The notes below the pieces were generated by a model. The model was not told the DNA's origin, made no database searches, and saw nothing but the letters and a program-made list of their open reading frames with translations. Position numbers and translations under genes: made by a program. Positions 44,145 through 52,940 of a DNA stretch of 64,000 nucleotides are shown one piece after another. Position 1 is the stretch's first letter. The number at the start of each line of letters is the position of its first letter. This DNA comes from Nitrosopolaris sp035691865 (GTDB lineage: Archaea > Thermoproteota > Nitrososphaeria > Nitrososphaerales > Nitrososphaeraceae), in contig DASSIM010000131.1 of assembly GCA_035691865.1 (NCBI GenBank), positions 1 to 64,000 on the forward strand, in the 5' to 3' direction.

Positions 44145-44411
44145 TTAAGGGTAATTTCCAATTGCTTCTATCACTCTCCTCGCCACGTAGTTAACGTATC
44201 GGAAGCTGTAGCCTAACATGTTAAAGACGGCTATATCGTACTGGGGTGCAAATCCTTCTCCCATGCACTCATTTTTAACTAAATAATTCATATTGGCTGT
44301 GTAGGCTGGATCAAGAGAGGTCAACCCGTTTAAAATTGGAGGCGGTAGATCGGACACCCCATTGAGCAAAACATATGCAATTTTTATATCAGAGCCAACT
44401 ATAGGTTTCAA
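44145..44411 (-). CDS. Hypothetical protein, 88 aa
   Basis: An 88-residue protein starting MKPIVGSDIKIAYVLLNGVS, with a proline-rich loop DLPPPILNGL and a C-terminal VNYVARRVIEAIGNYP helix; it has one cysteine. It may belong with exported or periplasmic proteins but has no signal peptide in this frame, so the 5' end may be lost. I do not recognise it. The start is ATG at 44409-44411. Confidence 0.45.
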   Translation of the reverse strand: MKPIVGSDIKIAYVLLNGVSDLPPPILNGLTSLDPAYTANMNYLVKNECMGEGFAPQYDIAVFNMLGYSFRYVNYVARRVIEAIGNYP

Positions 44412-44457
44412 TAGGGATCACTACATCCGAGTTGGAGTTTGAGATTGTGACGATAAT

Positions 44458-44667
44458 TTGGTGGTGGCCAAAAAAGAACCTAGGCGAGCTATTATATCTT
44501 GTTATTCGATACAAGAAAGGGAGCATCATTATTTTAACTTTAGATTCGCACAAAAAATCGTTCATGTCTGGAACTCACTCGATTTAAGTTACACTGGCAG
44601 AAGAACACGAAAGAAAATCCAAGAACAGGAAATCCTTGAATTGACCCCAAGAAGAGAAGAATTATAG
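44458..44667 (+). CDS. Hypothetical basic protein, 69 aa
   Basis: A 69-residue protein that is very basic (KKEPRR, RRTRKKIQEQE). No motif is clear. The start is GTG at 44458. The composition is plausible but short; the reading could be chance. Confidence 0.35.
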   Translation: MVVAKKEPRRAIISCYSIQEREHHYFNFRFAQKIVHVWNSLDLSYTGRRTRKKIQEQEILELTPRREEL

Positions 44668-44840
44668 CGACTTCAACTGGAGAATATTATGCTGGGTTTA
44701 TTAGTTTGTTAGGAAGTATTAATTACTTGCTGCTGTTATACTTTTCAAGAGTACGTAATGTGGGACGTAAGTTAGTCATGGGTACTTTTGAAAAAAGATT
44801 TAGAAATGGTTATATCATTCTTACAGATTGATATTCCTAA

Positions 44841-45392
44841 ATGATTGGTGAATCATACAAAAATAAAATGGCAAGTATCTGTTTTGTGTTAGGATTTATT
44901 GTCAGTGCGGTAGCAATTTCTATATCATTTAGCTACAATGTAACAGCAGCAGTGACAACAGCCCCAGCTGTCGGAGTCCAGGTTGGAGGAGGTAGTTTAA
45001 CCAATCCACTCTTCGGATACACGCCAGAAAACGTGGAAATAAAGGTTGGGGAGACCGTGCTCTGGTATGTCAAACCTTTAGTCCCAGCGGAACCACATAC
45101 GGTGACATTTGTATTTGATAACAAGACGATGATAAATGGTTTTCTACCCAGTAATCAAAGAGTATTCGGTCCGGCAATAATCGATTCAAATGATGTGACA
45201 AAAATCTATCCCCCAGATGCAAGTCTCACGATAACAGGTACTGAAAAGTATGTTAATTCAGGGTGGATGTTTCCGAAGGGCCCGGTTCCTGGAACTTCAA
45301 GTATGTTTAGCGTTACATTTCAAAAAGCAGGTACATACAACTATCTATGCTTACTCCATCCATGGATGGTTGGAAAAGTAGTAGTGAGTTAA
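44841..45392 (+). CDS. Secreted cupredoxin (blue copper) protein
   Basis: A 183-residue exported protein. Residues about 12-36 form a signal peptide (SICFVLGFIVSAVAISISF), and the rest is one cupredoxin domain. All four copper ligands are present: His86 (EPHTVTF), and Cys170, His173, Met176 in YLCLLHPWMVGKVVVS. It is a plastocyanin-like electron carrier of the type abundant in ammonia-oxidising archaea. Its fully conserved ligand set contrasts with the protein at 42619-43575. ATG at 44841. Confidence 0.9.
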   Translation: MIGESYKNKMASICFVLGFIVSAVAISISFSYNVTAAVTTAPAVGVQVGGGSLTNPLFGYTPENVEIKVGETVLWYVKPLVPAEPHTVTFVFDNKTMINGFLPSNQRVFGPAIIDSNDVTKIYPPDASLTITGTEKYVNSGWMFPKGPVPGTSSMFSVTFQKAGTYNYLCLLHPWMVGKVVVS

Positions 45393-45626
45393 CCAGACTA
45401 TGACGCCGGGACTATTTCTACCGTACACATAGCCTTTATATTTTGGACTGGGGTTCCGCCTGTCCATAAACATGCGTTGTAGCAGTAGATGCTGTTAATA
45501 GCGTTAACTGTGTTGCTGCGCTAGAGGTCACGACCATTACCAAAGCTAAGTATACTTTAACTATTGTTTGCTACGTATCGTTAAAATCTTCTGATATACC
45601 TCAAAGTTGTCTTGTAAAGAATCCTG

Positions 45627-46076
45627 TTATCTATAGTATTCTGATAATTCTTCGATGGCAAGTTTCAGCCCCTCATCTGTATATTCCTCATCTCTTAAGT
45701 CAAGTGGAGTAATAATACCAATAGGATTGTTTGAATTACTTATATCGACAACCAATAAATGTCTTATGTTATTTTGTAACATCATATCAACTGCTACTGA
45801 TGCAGATGAGTTAGAATCAATAGTAATAAGAGGAGAAGACATTATGTCCTTATTTGTCACCGAGCTAGTACGTACATCATTAATGCATACCTTTCTGACT
45901 AAATCACGTTCGGTAACTAAACCTTGTGGTTTACACTCATCATCGACTACTACCAAGGAACTGACATTGTTATCTTTCATTTTCTTAGCCGCTTCTTGAA
46001 TAGAAGCCGTTTCATGAACGGTTTCTAGTCTTTTCGTCATCATATCGCTGATGCTTATAGTCATGAGAATATACAA
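45627..46076 (-). CDS. Tandem CBS domain protein
   Basis: A 149-residue protein made of two CBS motifs: MTKRLETVHETASIQEAAKK, NVSSLVVVDDECKPQGLVTE and RDLVRKVCI, then MSSPLITIDSNSSASVAVDM and RHLLVVDISNSNNPIGIITP. Stand-alone CBS pairs bind adenosine nucleotides and regulate partner proteins. No partner is encoded next to it. ATG choice: first ATG at 46074-46076; an internal one at residue 5 is possible. Cytoplasmic. Confidence 0.9.
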   Translation of the reverse strand: MYILMTISISDMMTKRLETVHETASIQEAAKKMKDNNVSSLVVVDDECKPQGLVTERDLVRKVCINDVRTSSVTNKDIMSSPLITIDSNSSASVAVDMMLQNNIRHLLVVDISNSNNPIGIITPLDLRDEEYTDEGLKLAIEELSEYYR

Positions 46077-46300
46077 TTTACTTTGTGCTTTTAAATATAA
46101 CGACTATACTTGATCCTGACACATACCCAAACTTGTCTTCTAGCACACTTGACCCTTAGGGGTTGTTCAAAATGAGACAATTCTGGAAAGAAAGTCTGCA
46201 GCATAGGTCTTACAATTAGCTTTGGCGCTGCATTGCTGACTATTATGGTAAGTGGCAAAAGATATTATTACTTGTTATAGACTTCATTTTGAATTCTTTC

Positions 46301-47605
46301 ATGACACTAAAACCTTTTACATATCTTTCGATCGCGGCAGCCTACAATAGCCTTAAACGAAACATGGAGGTCCAACCACAAGGCGAGCATATTTCAGTTC
46401 TGGAATCTTACGGACGTGTTCTGTCTGAAGATGTAATATCAGATGTCAATATCCCTGTGTATGATTCTTCTCACATGGATGGGTTTGCGGTGTTGGCTAA
46501 TGATATTAAACGTGCTTCTGATTCCGGTCCAATAACGTTAAAAATAGCCAGAATTGTCGGATTAGGAAATGTGCCTAGCGGTGTCTTGCATTCTGGGCAG
46601 GCATGTAGAATATCTACTGGTGGCTATTTGCCAGAAGGAGCAGACACCGTCGTACCTGTTGAATACACACATAAATCGAAAGATAAGGTGGAAATTCTGG
46701 TGTCACTTCCAAAGGGATCTTTCGTCTCTCCTTTGGGTAAGGACGTACGGCGCGGTTCACTGTTACTGAATAGAGGAAATATACTGAGAGGACAAGATGT
46801 TGCGTTATTGGCTAAGGTTCGTATTGTTAGAGTGCCAGTATTTATGAAACCCAGAGTAGCGATAATTCCGACAGGAGACGAGCTAACTGATAATCTAAAT
46901 GAAACTAAGATTGGTAAGGTTCTGAATACCAACAGCCACGTCATTTCTAGATTGGTACAGGAAGGTGGTGGGGTATCATTTGATTTGGGTGTAACACCCG
47001 ACAATGTCAATAAGGTCAGAAAGAAGATCAGATTCGCCTTAGAGAAAGCCGATATGGTTCTTACGACAGCAGGTTCTTCAGTGGGAGAACACGATGTTGT
47101 GGAACAATCAATCAACTCTCTAGGAACACCCGGTGTACTAGCTCATGGTGTGAAGCTTGACCGTGGACGAGTGGCTGGTGTCGGAGTGTTAAAGGGTAAA
47201 CCGGTAATAATCCTACCTGGACCTATACAGGGAGCTGTTAATGCCTTTATTACATTTGCTCAGCCATTACTTCAATATCTGTCAGGTCTGCCGGAATTTA
47301 ACGGGTTGAGAATACCGGGGATATTGACTGGAAAATGGGAGGCGCGCAAAAAATTCAAGAATTTCACAAAAATAGTTTATGTTAATGCCTGGTTATCAAA
47401 AGAGGGTAATGTTAAGGCGATTCCCGTAACAGGTGAGACAGCAATGATGACTGTTTTGAGTAAAGCAAATGGTTACCTACTAATACCTGAAAAGACAACT
47501 ACTATTGAAGCAGGAGAAAAAGTTTACATTAATGTGTTGCCAGGTCTTTCATACACTTCCGGCCATTCCGCAAGCTTTCTGCGGCGAGTGCTATTTGTAA
47601 ATTAA
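46301..47605 (+). CDS. moeA: Molybdopterin molybdenumtransferase
   Basis: A 434-residue MoeA-like protein. It has the N-terminal MoeA domain (SSHMDGFAVLANDI, ARIVGLGNVPSG, CRISTGGYLPEGADTVVPVE) and the MoaB/Mog-like domain III with RVAIIPTGDELTDN, ILNTNSHVI-type region (VLNTNSHVISRLV), MVLTTAGSSVGEHDVVEQSI and GKPVIILPGP. It inserts molybdate into adenylylated molybdopterin. The ATG at 46301 is chosen over an upstream TTG at 46289 (MTLKPFTYLS matches the family start). No other molybdopterin genes are nearby. Cytoplasmic. Confidence 0.92.
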   Translation: MTLKPFTYLSIAAAYNSLKRNMEVQPQGEHISVLESYGRVLSEDVISDVNIPVYDSSHMDGFAVLANDIKRASDSGPITLKIARIVGLGNVPSGVLHSGQACRISTGGYLPEGADTVVPVEYTHKSKDKVEILVSLPKGSFVSPLGKDVRRGSLLLNRGNILRGQDVALLAKVRIVRVPVFMKPRVAIIPTGDELTDNLNETKIGKVLNTNSHVISRLVQEGGGVSFDLGVTPDNVNKVRKKIRFALEKADMVLTTAGSSVGEHDVVEQSINSLGTPGVLAHGVKLDRGRVAGVGVLKGKPVIILPGPIQGAVNAFITFAQPLLQYLSGLPEFNGLRIPGILTGKWEARKKFKNFTKIVYVNAWLSKEGNVKAIPVTGETAMMTVLSKANGYLLIPEKTTTIEAGEKVYINVLPGLSYTSGHSASFLRRVLFVN

Positions 47606-47917
47606 TTGATACTTGCTAGAACGAGAACTGCAAATCCTACACTAAAATAGAAGAAACCTAGCACAAAGAAAGCTTGTTACTAACATCAGTACATGGATCA
47701 GTATACTTTTCATCATATCGATATCGTGAACAATTCTGCACTCGCCGCGTCACCATCAGGTAATATTTAGAAAGATGATTGGTATGAGTTAATAAATGAT
47801 TTCGACCCAATCAATTGTCTTACAATGATTGCCTGGTATCTATCCTGTCAATAGGAACATCCCACTCGTCTGCTAATAGCTGTGATTTTTGACAGAGAAT
47901 TAGCTTTGGTAGTAGTA
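47606..47917. other. Gap with no recognised gene
   Basis: About 310 bases. A minus-strand frame gives a hydrophobic stretch (AFFVLGFFYFSVGFAVLVLA) but has no start codon. Nothing else is visible. Confidence 0.25.
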
Positions 47918-48808
47918 TTATCTTTGAGGAATTATTTCCAGCTCTTGACGTTGCAATTGTACGATTTTGCAATCTTCTTTTTTATGGCTAGTATTTCGAT
48001 TGTTTACTTGGACAAAAAGACGGTTGTCAGATTCGCCGTTTGAAATTTGTATATATTTATCAATACTTGGTAAAAGCATTTGAGAGTACGCAGAAGGCAG
48101 ATTACAGCGCAAGTTTACAATAACTGATGTATTGGTTGAGAGTTGTCGTATTGAAGTTGTAATTTCTTTTACCAGTCGCCTGCTTTCACCAACTCTCACT
48201 TGCGGGTCCTCCAAGAACATACGAAGTATATCTGAAATAATAATGATCTTGGTATCAAATTTACGAACGACGTTTGGTAATTCATAAGTGACTAAATTTG
48301 CTAATTGATAAATTGTGAATGGCCTACTTACAATTATTCTCTTCAATATATCTTTGATATCAAGTCCATATTGGCGTGCGAAATTCGCACAGCTATAAAT
48401 ATCTGAACTGTTTCCAGCATCAATAATTATTACGTTAGGAGAACCAAATCCACCATAGCTCTCTGGTAATAAAGCGCTAATACACAGTCTTTCGATAAGA
48501 ATCTTTGAATGGTTTCCGACTATGCATATGCATTCGCCAATTCCAAGTTTCAAAATAGAATCTATTCTTTCAATATCAAATCTTAATCTAGAAGCAGTAT
48601 AGAATTTTGGTGGAAATAATAGTGATGCTGTTAGATTACTATTATCCTGTTGTGGTGTCAGCGCTCTTTTTAGACTCCCTGAAAGTATACAACCACATTT
48701 TGGGCATTCTTCAGACGATCGTATAAAATCAATAGACTTGTCTGTCTCAATCAGAAGTGTGTTACACTCTGAGCAAAAATATTGCAGAAGGGGACGTCCG
48801 TGTGCCAT
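47918..48808 (-). CDS. RadA/RecA-like protein with zinc ribbon, degenerate Walker A
   Basis: A protein of about 296 residues with an N-terminal zinc ribbon (YFCSEC and EECPKCGC) followed by a RecA/RadA-like ATPase fold. The RLRFDIERIDSILKLGIGEC stretch matches the start of a RadA core, but the P-loop reads GNHSKIL instead of GxxxxGK[ST], so ATP binding is doubtful. The Walker B-like strand FDTKIIIISDILRMF is preserved, and loops such as SRRLVKEITTSIRQLSTNTS and VIVNLRCN fit the family. It is probably a non-catalytic paralogue. The ATG at 48808 (MAHGR) is favoured over 48835 because CTTTATTATG lies about 26 bases before it, with a palindrome in between. Confidence 0.7.
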   Translation of the reverse strand: MAHGRPLLQYFCSECNTLLIETDKSIDFIRSSEECPKCGCILSGSLKRALTPQQDNSNLTASLLFPPKFYTASRLRFDIERIDSILKLGIGECICIVGNHSKILIERLCISALLPESYGGFGSPNVIIIDAGNSSDIYSCANFARQYGLDIKDILKRIIVSRPFTIYQLANLVTYELPNVVRKFDTKIIIISDILRMFLEDPQVRVGESRRLVKEITTSIRQLSTNTSVIVNLRCNLPSAYSQMLLPSIDKYIQISNGESDNRLFVQVNNRNTSHKKEDCKIVQLQRQELEIIPQR

Positions 48809-48815
48809 TAAAGTG

Positions 48816-48829
48816 TATGGTACCGTATA
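48816..48829 (-). promoter_or_regulatory. Near-palindrome between TATA box and start
   Basis: TATGGTACCGTATA is a 14-bp palindrome with a single mismatched pair. It lies between the presumed TATA box (about 48831-48841) and the start at 48808 of the RadA-like gene. A repressor bound here would block initiation. If the upstream ATG at 48835 were used, it would instead be coding. Confidence 0.35.
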
Positions 48830-48910
48830 GTACATAATAAAGTATGTATAATACCGTAATAATTTTGGAGAGCCTACTAAAGGAGATGTTTTTTATACTA
48901 TTTAATCAGA

Positions 48911-49159
48911 CTAAGGCCTATTGAATTGAATGAGCATCTCTTTGTTCTGATATCGGTTGTGCTTTGATTTATCCCCTGGATCTTGGTTGTGAATGTCTAG
49001 ATACTTACAAAGACGTAAGGTTCTTCTTTCTAAGTTCTGTACTATTTGGCGTACTTTGTACGCATTTGCGTCGCATTCTTGAATTATAGGAATTCTATTC
49101 CTAGTTGTTAATTCCCACACCACCGCCGCCACAATTATCGTTGCTGCTGAGACCACCAT
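48911..49159 (-). CDS. Small membrane-anchored hypothetical protein
   Basis: An 82-residue protein with one N-terminal hydrophobic helix (about 1-16, VVSAATIIVAAVVWEL) and a charged rest (RNRIPIIQECDANAYKVRQI). No motif is recognised. It could be real; the start could also be lost upstream. Confidence is limited by its small size. Confidence 0.4.
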   Translation of the reverse strand: MVVSAATIIVAAVVWELTTRNRIPIIQECDANAYKVRQIVQNLERRTLRLCKYLDIHNQDPGDKSKHNRYQNKEMLIQFNRP

Positions 49160-49264
49160 TATTGTTGCCGCCTTTAGGAGATATTATACATATTCTATAG
49201 TGGGACAAGTGTGAATAGTAGAAAAACGAAAGGAGATGAAAAATAGCAAATGAAATCTTTAATA

Positions 49265-49819
49265 TTATTCTGGTTCTGCCAATTTCTCTATAGGTTCGCC
49301 TGTAGGTAAGGGCGCATCCTTGGGTACCTTGTAATTGAATATCTCAGGGAAGTCCATATCTAATATAACGTTCATACCTACAGCTAATATTTTGGATTTA
49401 GGAATATCATATCTATAGTCATGCCCACCAAATACTACAATTTTATCGTCGGTTTCCTTCATTACGTGTCCAACATTATCTTCATTTTTGGTTCTTACTC
49501 CTTTGTTGAAAAGTGTTTTTGGGTATTTTCTTTCATAAGTTGCAAGGTCTATATTCTTACCTTGCGTCCATGGAACTGTTGGTCTGCTTGTAGGTAGAGG
49601 ATCGTCACGGTTTACTTTATACTTTTTTTCGATCTCAGAAAGATTTAAGCCAATTAGTACGTTTCTACCTGTCGTTTTGATTTCTTTTTTAGGTATATCA
49701 TATCTTGTGTTCTGTTCACCAAATACTACGATCTGATCCTCAGTTTCTCTTACGACATGTCCGATATGTGGAGCATCTAAGGCCATTACCCCTCTGTTAA
49801 AGTATTTGCCCGCACTCAT
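49265..49819 (-). CDS. Protein with duplicated PRC-barrel-like domain
   Basis: A 184-residue protein made of two similar halves of about 70 residues: GHVVRETEDQIVVFGEQNTR with YDIPKKEIK, and GHVMKETDDKIVVFGGHDYR with YDIPKSKIL. Both halves then carry a hydrophobic strand and a KVNRDDPLP or KVPKDAPLP ending. The V.ET.D.IVVFG..YDIPK pattern resembles the PRC-barrel/DUF2171 fold. It should act as a cytoplasmic binding module. The duplication is internal and well preserved. ATG at 49817-49819. Confidence 0.75.
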   Translation of the reverse strand: MSAGKYFNRGVMALDAPHIGHVVRETEDQIVVFGEQNTRYDIPKKEIKTTGRNVLIGLNLSEIEKKYKVNRDDPLPTSRPTVPWTQGKNIDLATYERKYPKTLFNKGVRTKNEDNVGHVMKETDDKIVVFGGHDYRYDIPKSKILAVGMNVILDMDFPEIFNYKVPKDAPLPTGEPIEKLAEPE

Positions 49820-49853
49820 TATCCCATCACTAAACCCCTTTTTTCTCCTTCCA

Positions 49854-50027
49854 TCATAGAATATGCTGCAATTGCTTCCTTTTTTCCTTTTCGCAAAGGA
49901 AAGATGAACAACCAGTTATGTTTATTATGATGTAATTATTCGCTAACTCGGGGATAGATCTTAGAACATCCCAAATTTTGATACGCATCTCGTAATCCTC
50001 ATCTCCCTTTGAAGTATGTACGACCAT
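49854..50027 (-). CDS. Possible small protein, 57 aa
   Basis: ATG at 50025-50027 to TGA at 49854-49856. The product reads VVHTSKGDEDYEMRIKIWDV, then LRSIPELANNYIIINITGCS and a Lys-rich tail, an alpha/beta-like composition. It is shorter than 60 codons. Not recognised. Confidence 0.35.
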   Translation of the reverse strand: MVVHTSKGDEDYEMRIKIWDVLRSIPELANNYIIINITGCSSFLCEKEKRKQLQHIL

Positions 50028-50196
50028 TCAGTTTTGGGAGCTTCTTTATTCTTGTCTATCGTTTTAGATATTGAATGAAAACCTGGCTTATCGCTACAGA
50101 CGGAAACATAATTTACGTATCGAACTTACAGAGATATTCAAAAAAGATATACTTACGAACGATTCAAATGAAAAGACTTTAGAATGGAAAATGAAA

Positions 50197-50383
50197 ATGG
50201 GTCCTCTAGCTGATGGCTCGCTTGAGGGCTAATGATATTAAATGTCCCTGGCATGGCTCCAAATTTGATGTAAGGATGGGTAAGGTGACAAATCCTCATG
50301 CAAGGACACCAGAATCAACCTATGAAGTAAAAGTAGAAAGCAATAACATACTATCTAAGAAGGAGATTGCATACCATGATTGA
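50197..50383 (+). pseudogene. Rieske [2Fe-2S] ferredoxin, frameshifted remnant
   Basis: The frame from ATG at 50197 reads GPLADGSLEG and then hits TAA. A shift near 50232 gives NDIKCPWHGSKFDVRMGKVT and ARTPESTYEVKVESNNILSK to TGA at 50381-50383. CPWHGSKFD is the second half of the Rieske cluster motif (C..H), while the first half (C.H..GPLADG) has lost its Cys-x-His; only GPLADG remains. The protein is therefore broken at two places. It resembles soluble Rieske ferredoxins of oxygenase or nitrite reductase type. It may be a decayed electron carrier. Confidence 0.7.
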
Positions 50384-50469
50384 ATGTGCAATCAGGATGA
50401 ATGGTTAGATCATTTGGTCCAAATTATATAACTAATCAATAAATAACGAAACTAAACTTTTGTTTAGAC

Positions 50470-51057
50470 ATGATGAAGGACCCAGCGATTGCTACGGTAA
50501 TAATAATTGTAATTTCTGCGAGTATACCAATTAGTTCTACAATATTGACGCACTCAAATGTAATAGCTCAGTCTCAACCTCAACAACAAGATCAACAACC
50601 TATCATAATACGAGTACAAAACACTTCGATGTCAGAACCAGCGCCAAATGCACCCTTAAATAATCAAACCTTGCCTCATCAGATAGTTGTAGCCCTGCCT
50701 ATAAGACATGACGGAAGGATTTGGACAGGCACTGCTACTTTTACGGCCAGTAAGCCGATAGAAGTAGAGGTCGAGCATAAATATAATAGATATAATACAA
50801 CACTAGATACGAAACATGGTGAACCATATCATGCAAAATGGTTTGACGGTACCAATATAGCTCTATCCACGATGACAATGTTTACAAATACACCTGTATC
50901 AGTAACGAATACCCCGATAAGTACAGGATCGTTTACATTTACAGGAAGCGCGTTAGTATTTCATAAAACAGACGGAGTTCCATTTACAGTAACATATACT
51001 CTGGACGTAGTTGCAAATCCCTTGACGCCTCCTAACTCTTTATCGCATTTAAAATAA
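50470..51057 (+). CDS. Secreted hypothetical protein, 195 aa
   Basis: Signal peptide at about 9-34 (TVIIIVISASIPISSTIL, NVIAQS), then a Gln-rich linker. The mature domain is beta-rich with GRIWTGTATFTASKPIEVEV, HKYNRYNTTLDTKHGEPYHA and TGSFTFTGSALVFHKTDGVP. The alternation of Thr/Val suggests a beta-sandwich. It has N-x-S/T sites (NTS, NQT, NTT). Similar exported proteins occur in several copies in soil ammonia-oxidising archaea. ATG at 50470. Confidence 0.65.
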   Translation: MMKDPAIATVIIIVISASIPISSTILTHSNVIAQSQPQQQDQQPIIIRVQNTSMSEPAPNAPLNNQTLPHQIVVALPIRHDGRIWTGTATFTASKPIEVEVEHKYNRYNTTLDTKHGEPYHAKWFDGTNIALSTMTMFTNTPVSVTNTPISTGSFTFTGSALVFHKTDGVPFTVTYTLDVVANPLTPPNSLSHLK

Positions 51058-51239
51058 ATGACGAACATTGCTATTTTATCTGCTGAGTATGCCGGTTGTC
51101 GGCATAAAGAGAGAGATCTAATAGGCCGAGTCTCGATGTTTATGGCTTGACTTATAGAAGTGTAATACTACTGATAAATTATTCTTAACATGCTCATACA
51201 TGAGATGCTGGTTCTTAGTTTCGAATATTATTACTAAAT

Positions 51240-51731
51240 TTAGATCGAAGTTAGATTTATCCGTGAGTCTTTATTAACTCGATGCTTGTCTATGAAACCT
51301 GCTGTTGCGGCAACCACATATTTAGCGGGTTTTGTATTTTTATAAGTACAGTCAGCCATATCAAAAGTACTCCTACATGGAGGTACATCTTTTACCATAT
51401 ATACTACATTTCCATGTTCGTCAAACCAAATTAGATCAAGATTGTATCCTATATTTAAGAGCCACATTGAATACAAATCTGGCTTGTCATAAACTAGAAT
51501 CATTGCGGAATTAAATGGCATTTTTTCATGTCTGAACATAAGCCATCTTTCTTTTTCTGCACTAGAATTTGCAACCTCTACCTTAATTACATCATGATTT
51601 ATCCTAACTGTTCCTACAGAAAAGCCTGCAGGTGCATTTTTGACTCCTGGTGGAATAAACAAAAGGCCTAGAACGCCTACTGCAATAGCCGCAATCATAA
51701 CTGGGACTAGAACTGCTATTTTGTGCACCAT
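51240..51731 (-). CDS. DUF192 family membrane-anchored protein
   Basis: A 163-residue protein with an N-terminal signal anchor (about 7-27, VLVPVMIAAIAVGVLGLLFI) and an extracellular DUF192 domain: RINHDVIKVEVANSSAEKER, WLMFRHEKMPFNSAMILVY, DLYSMWLLNIGYNLDLIWFD and VVYMVKDVPPC. The family's common MW.....P.D..F motif appears as MWLLNIGYNLDLIWF. DUF192 proteins have unknown enzymatic role. ATG at 51729-51731. Confidence 0.85.
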   Translation of the reverse strand: MVHKIAVLVPVMIAAIAVGVLGLLFIPPGVKNAPAGFSVGTVRINHDVIKVEVANSSAEKERWLMFRHEKMPFNSAMILVYDKPDLYSMWLLNIGYNLDLIWFDEHGNVVYMVKDVPPCRSTFDMADCTYKNTKPAKYVVAATAGFIDKHRVNKDSRINLTSI

Positions 51732-52109
51732 GGTAAGTCAGCAAAATACATAGTTATTGATTTTTTGTCAGTGTTGATAATGTGAAATTCATGTTCCCTA
51801 TTTTGGTCTATGTTGAATCTTTCCAATTTCCGTTTCAGTCGGTCCCTAGCTATAAAATGTGTATTTATTGTCGTCTTTATGATCGTCATTAGTATTCTAA
51901 GTTGATGTCGGTTTTTGGATTATCGCCCGAGTTCACATTGGTTGCTGACTTGGTGAAGGTGTAATAGATGCCTCTGTCGTCGGTCTGCATACTTGAAATC
52001 AAATACCTTCTACAGATAGATTGGCTGTCTTATTATATTAATATTTTTACACGGCTATCAAATAATTTTTTTCTGGTTTATAGCTCGGCTGAGCTTTTTC
52101 AATTATTAA

Positions 52110-52364
52110 TTAATTATTCAGCATATCAAGTGGTATATTTTTCGCGATTACTCGTTCAATAAGTTCCCGTACCAAAAGCTCCTTACATTCAGCACAGAAA
52201 TATGCTTCCTTAAATGTCGAACTATGATTGGGCATGAGGATAGGTCCAAAGCTAGGGTTACCTTTGCATTCTGGTACGGCACATACACGTTCTTGTTTGT
52301 GCTTCATTTTGACATCTCTATCGGGAGATTCATTTAGCATATAAGACTCCTCCATATATCCCAA
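52110..52364 (-). CDS. Small cysteine-containing protein, 84 aa
   Basis: An 84-residue protein with CAVPECKGNPSFGPIL and YFCAECKELLVRELIERVIA. Two Cys pairs spaced about 35 residues apart could bind zinc. The N-terminal 24 residues are charged. No signal peptide. Not recognised. ATG at 52362-52364; an inner Met is at residue 4. Confidence 0.5.
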   Translation of the reverse strand: MGYMEESYMLNESPDRDVKMKHKQERVCAVPECKGNPSFGPILMPNHSSTFKEAYFCAECKELLVRELIERVIAKNIPLDMLNN

Positions 52365-52940
52365 AGATTGAAGAGTCGTGTCTTGGTCCTGCCCGACATG
52401 TCAATTCGAATGAAATCAAAACAACGCCATTGCCATGGTGTGAACCTAAAATATATGTCATCCCGGATACAGGTTTAAGACGTCTTCTGTATTTAACACG
52501 TCCTATCACTAGATTTCTTTTGCAGTGCCCTTCTTTACATGTTTTTGCTTTTTATCAAATCCTAAAACTCCTGGGGGCCATTGTGGTCCACGTATTGGCC
52601 GCAGTCTGGATTAACACAATGAACCCTCCACTTTCTCGCTATTGGTGGTTTTTGCCTTCTAATTGAAGTCAATAAGGTTATCCACATAAAAGAATTCAAC
52701 GAATAATTGAATGGTATTTGAGTATTGTTTAATATCTTCGGAAGCACTTCTTTGCTTTATAGTTGTAAGATAAAATAGCACTCAGAATAATGCGCTATAA
52801 TGACAGATTACAACATCAAGCGGAGATATTATATTATATTATATTATTTTTATGACGGCCTCAACAAAAATAAATTAACAAGTTACTCCGTTCTAAAACA
52901 AAATGACAACTTACTTAGCTGTGTACTAAGCCGGCACTTA
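52365..52940. other. Gap with one weak cysteine-containing frame
   Basis: The minus-strand frame 52562-52747 (61 codons) has a hydrophobic start and a C-terminal RKWRVHCVNPDCGQYVDHNG with a pair of cysteines; the tail looks real, the start does not. A microsatellite lies at 52826-52848. The rest shows nothing that I can name. Confidence 0.25.
52826..52848. repeat. ATATT pentanucleotide microsatellite
   Basis: The unit ATATT is repeated four times in tandem, followed by ATT. It is a simple sequence repeat in a gene-poor region and may vary in length between strains. Confidence 0.85.

Noticed and set aside
46624..47115. A 163-codon minus-strand frame
   Set aside because: It lies inside moeA on the other strand; the moeA motifs are complete.
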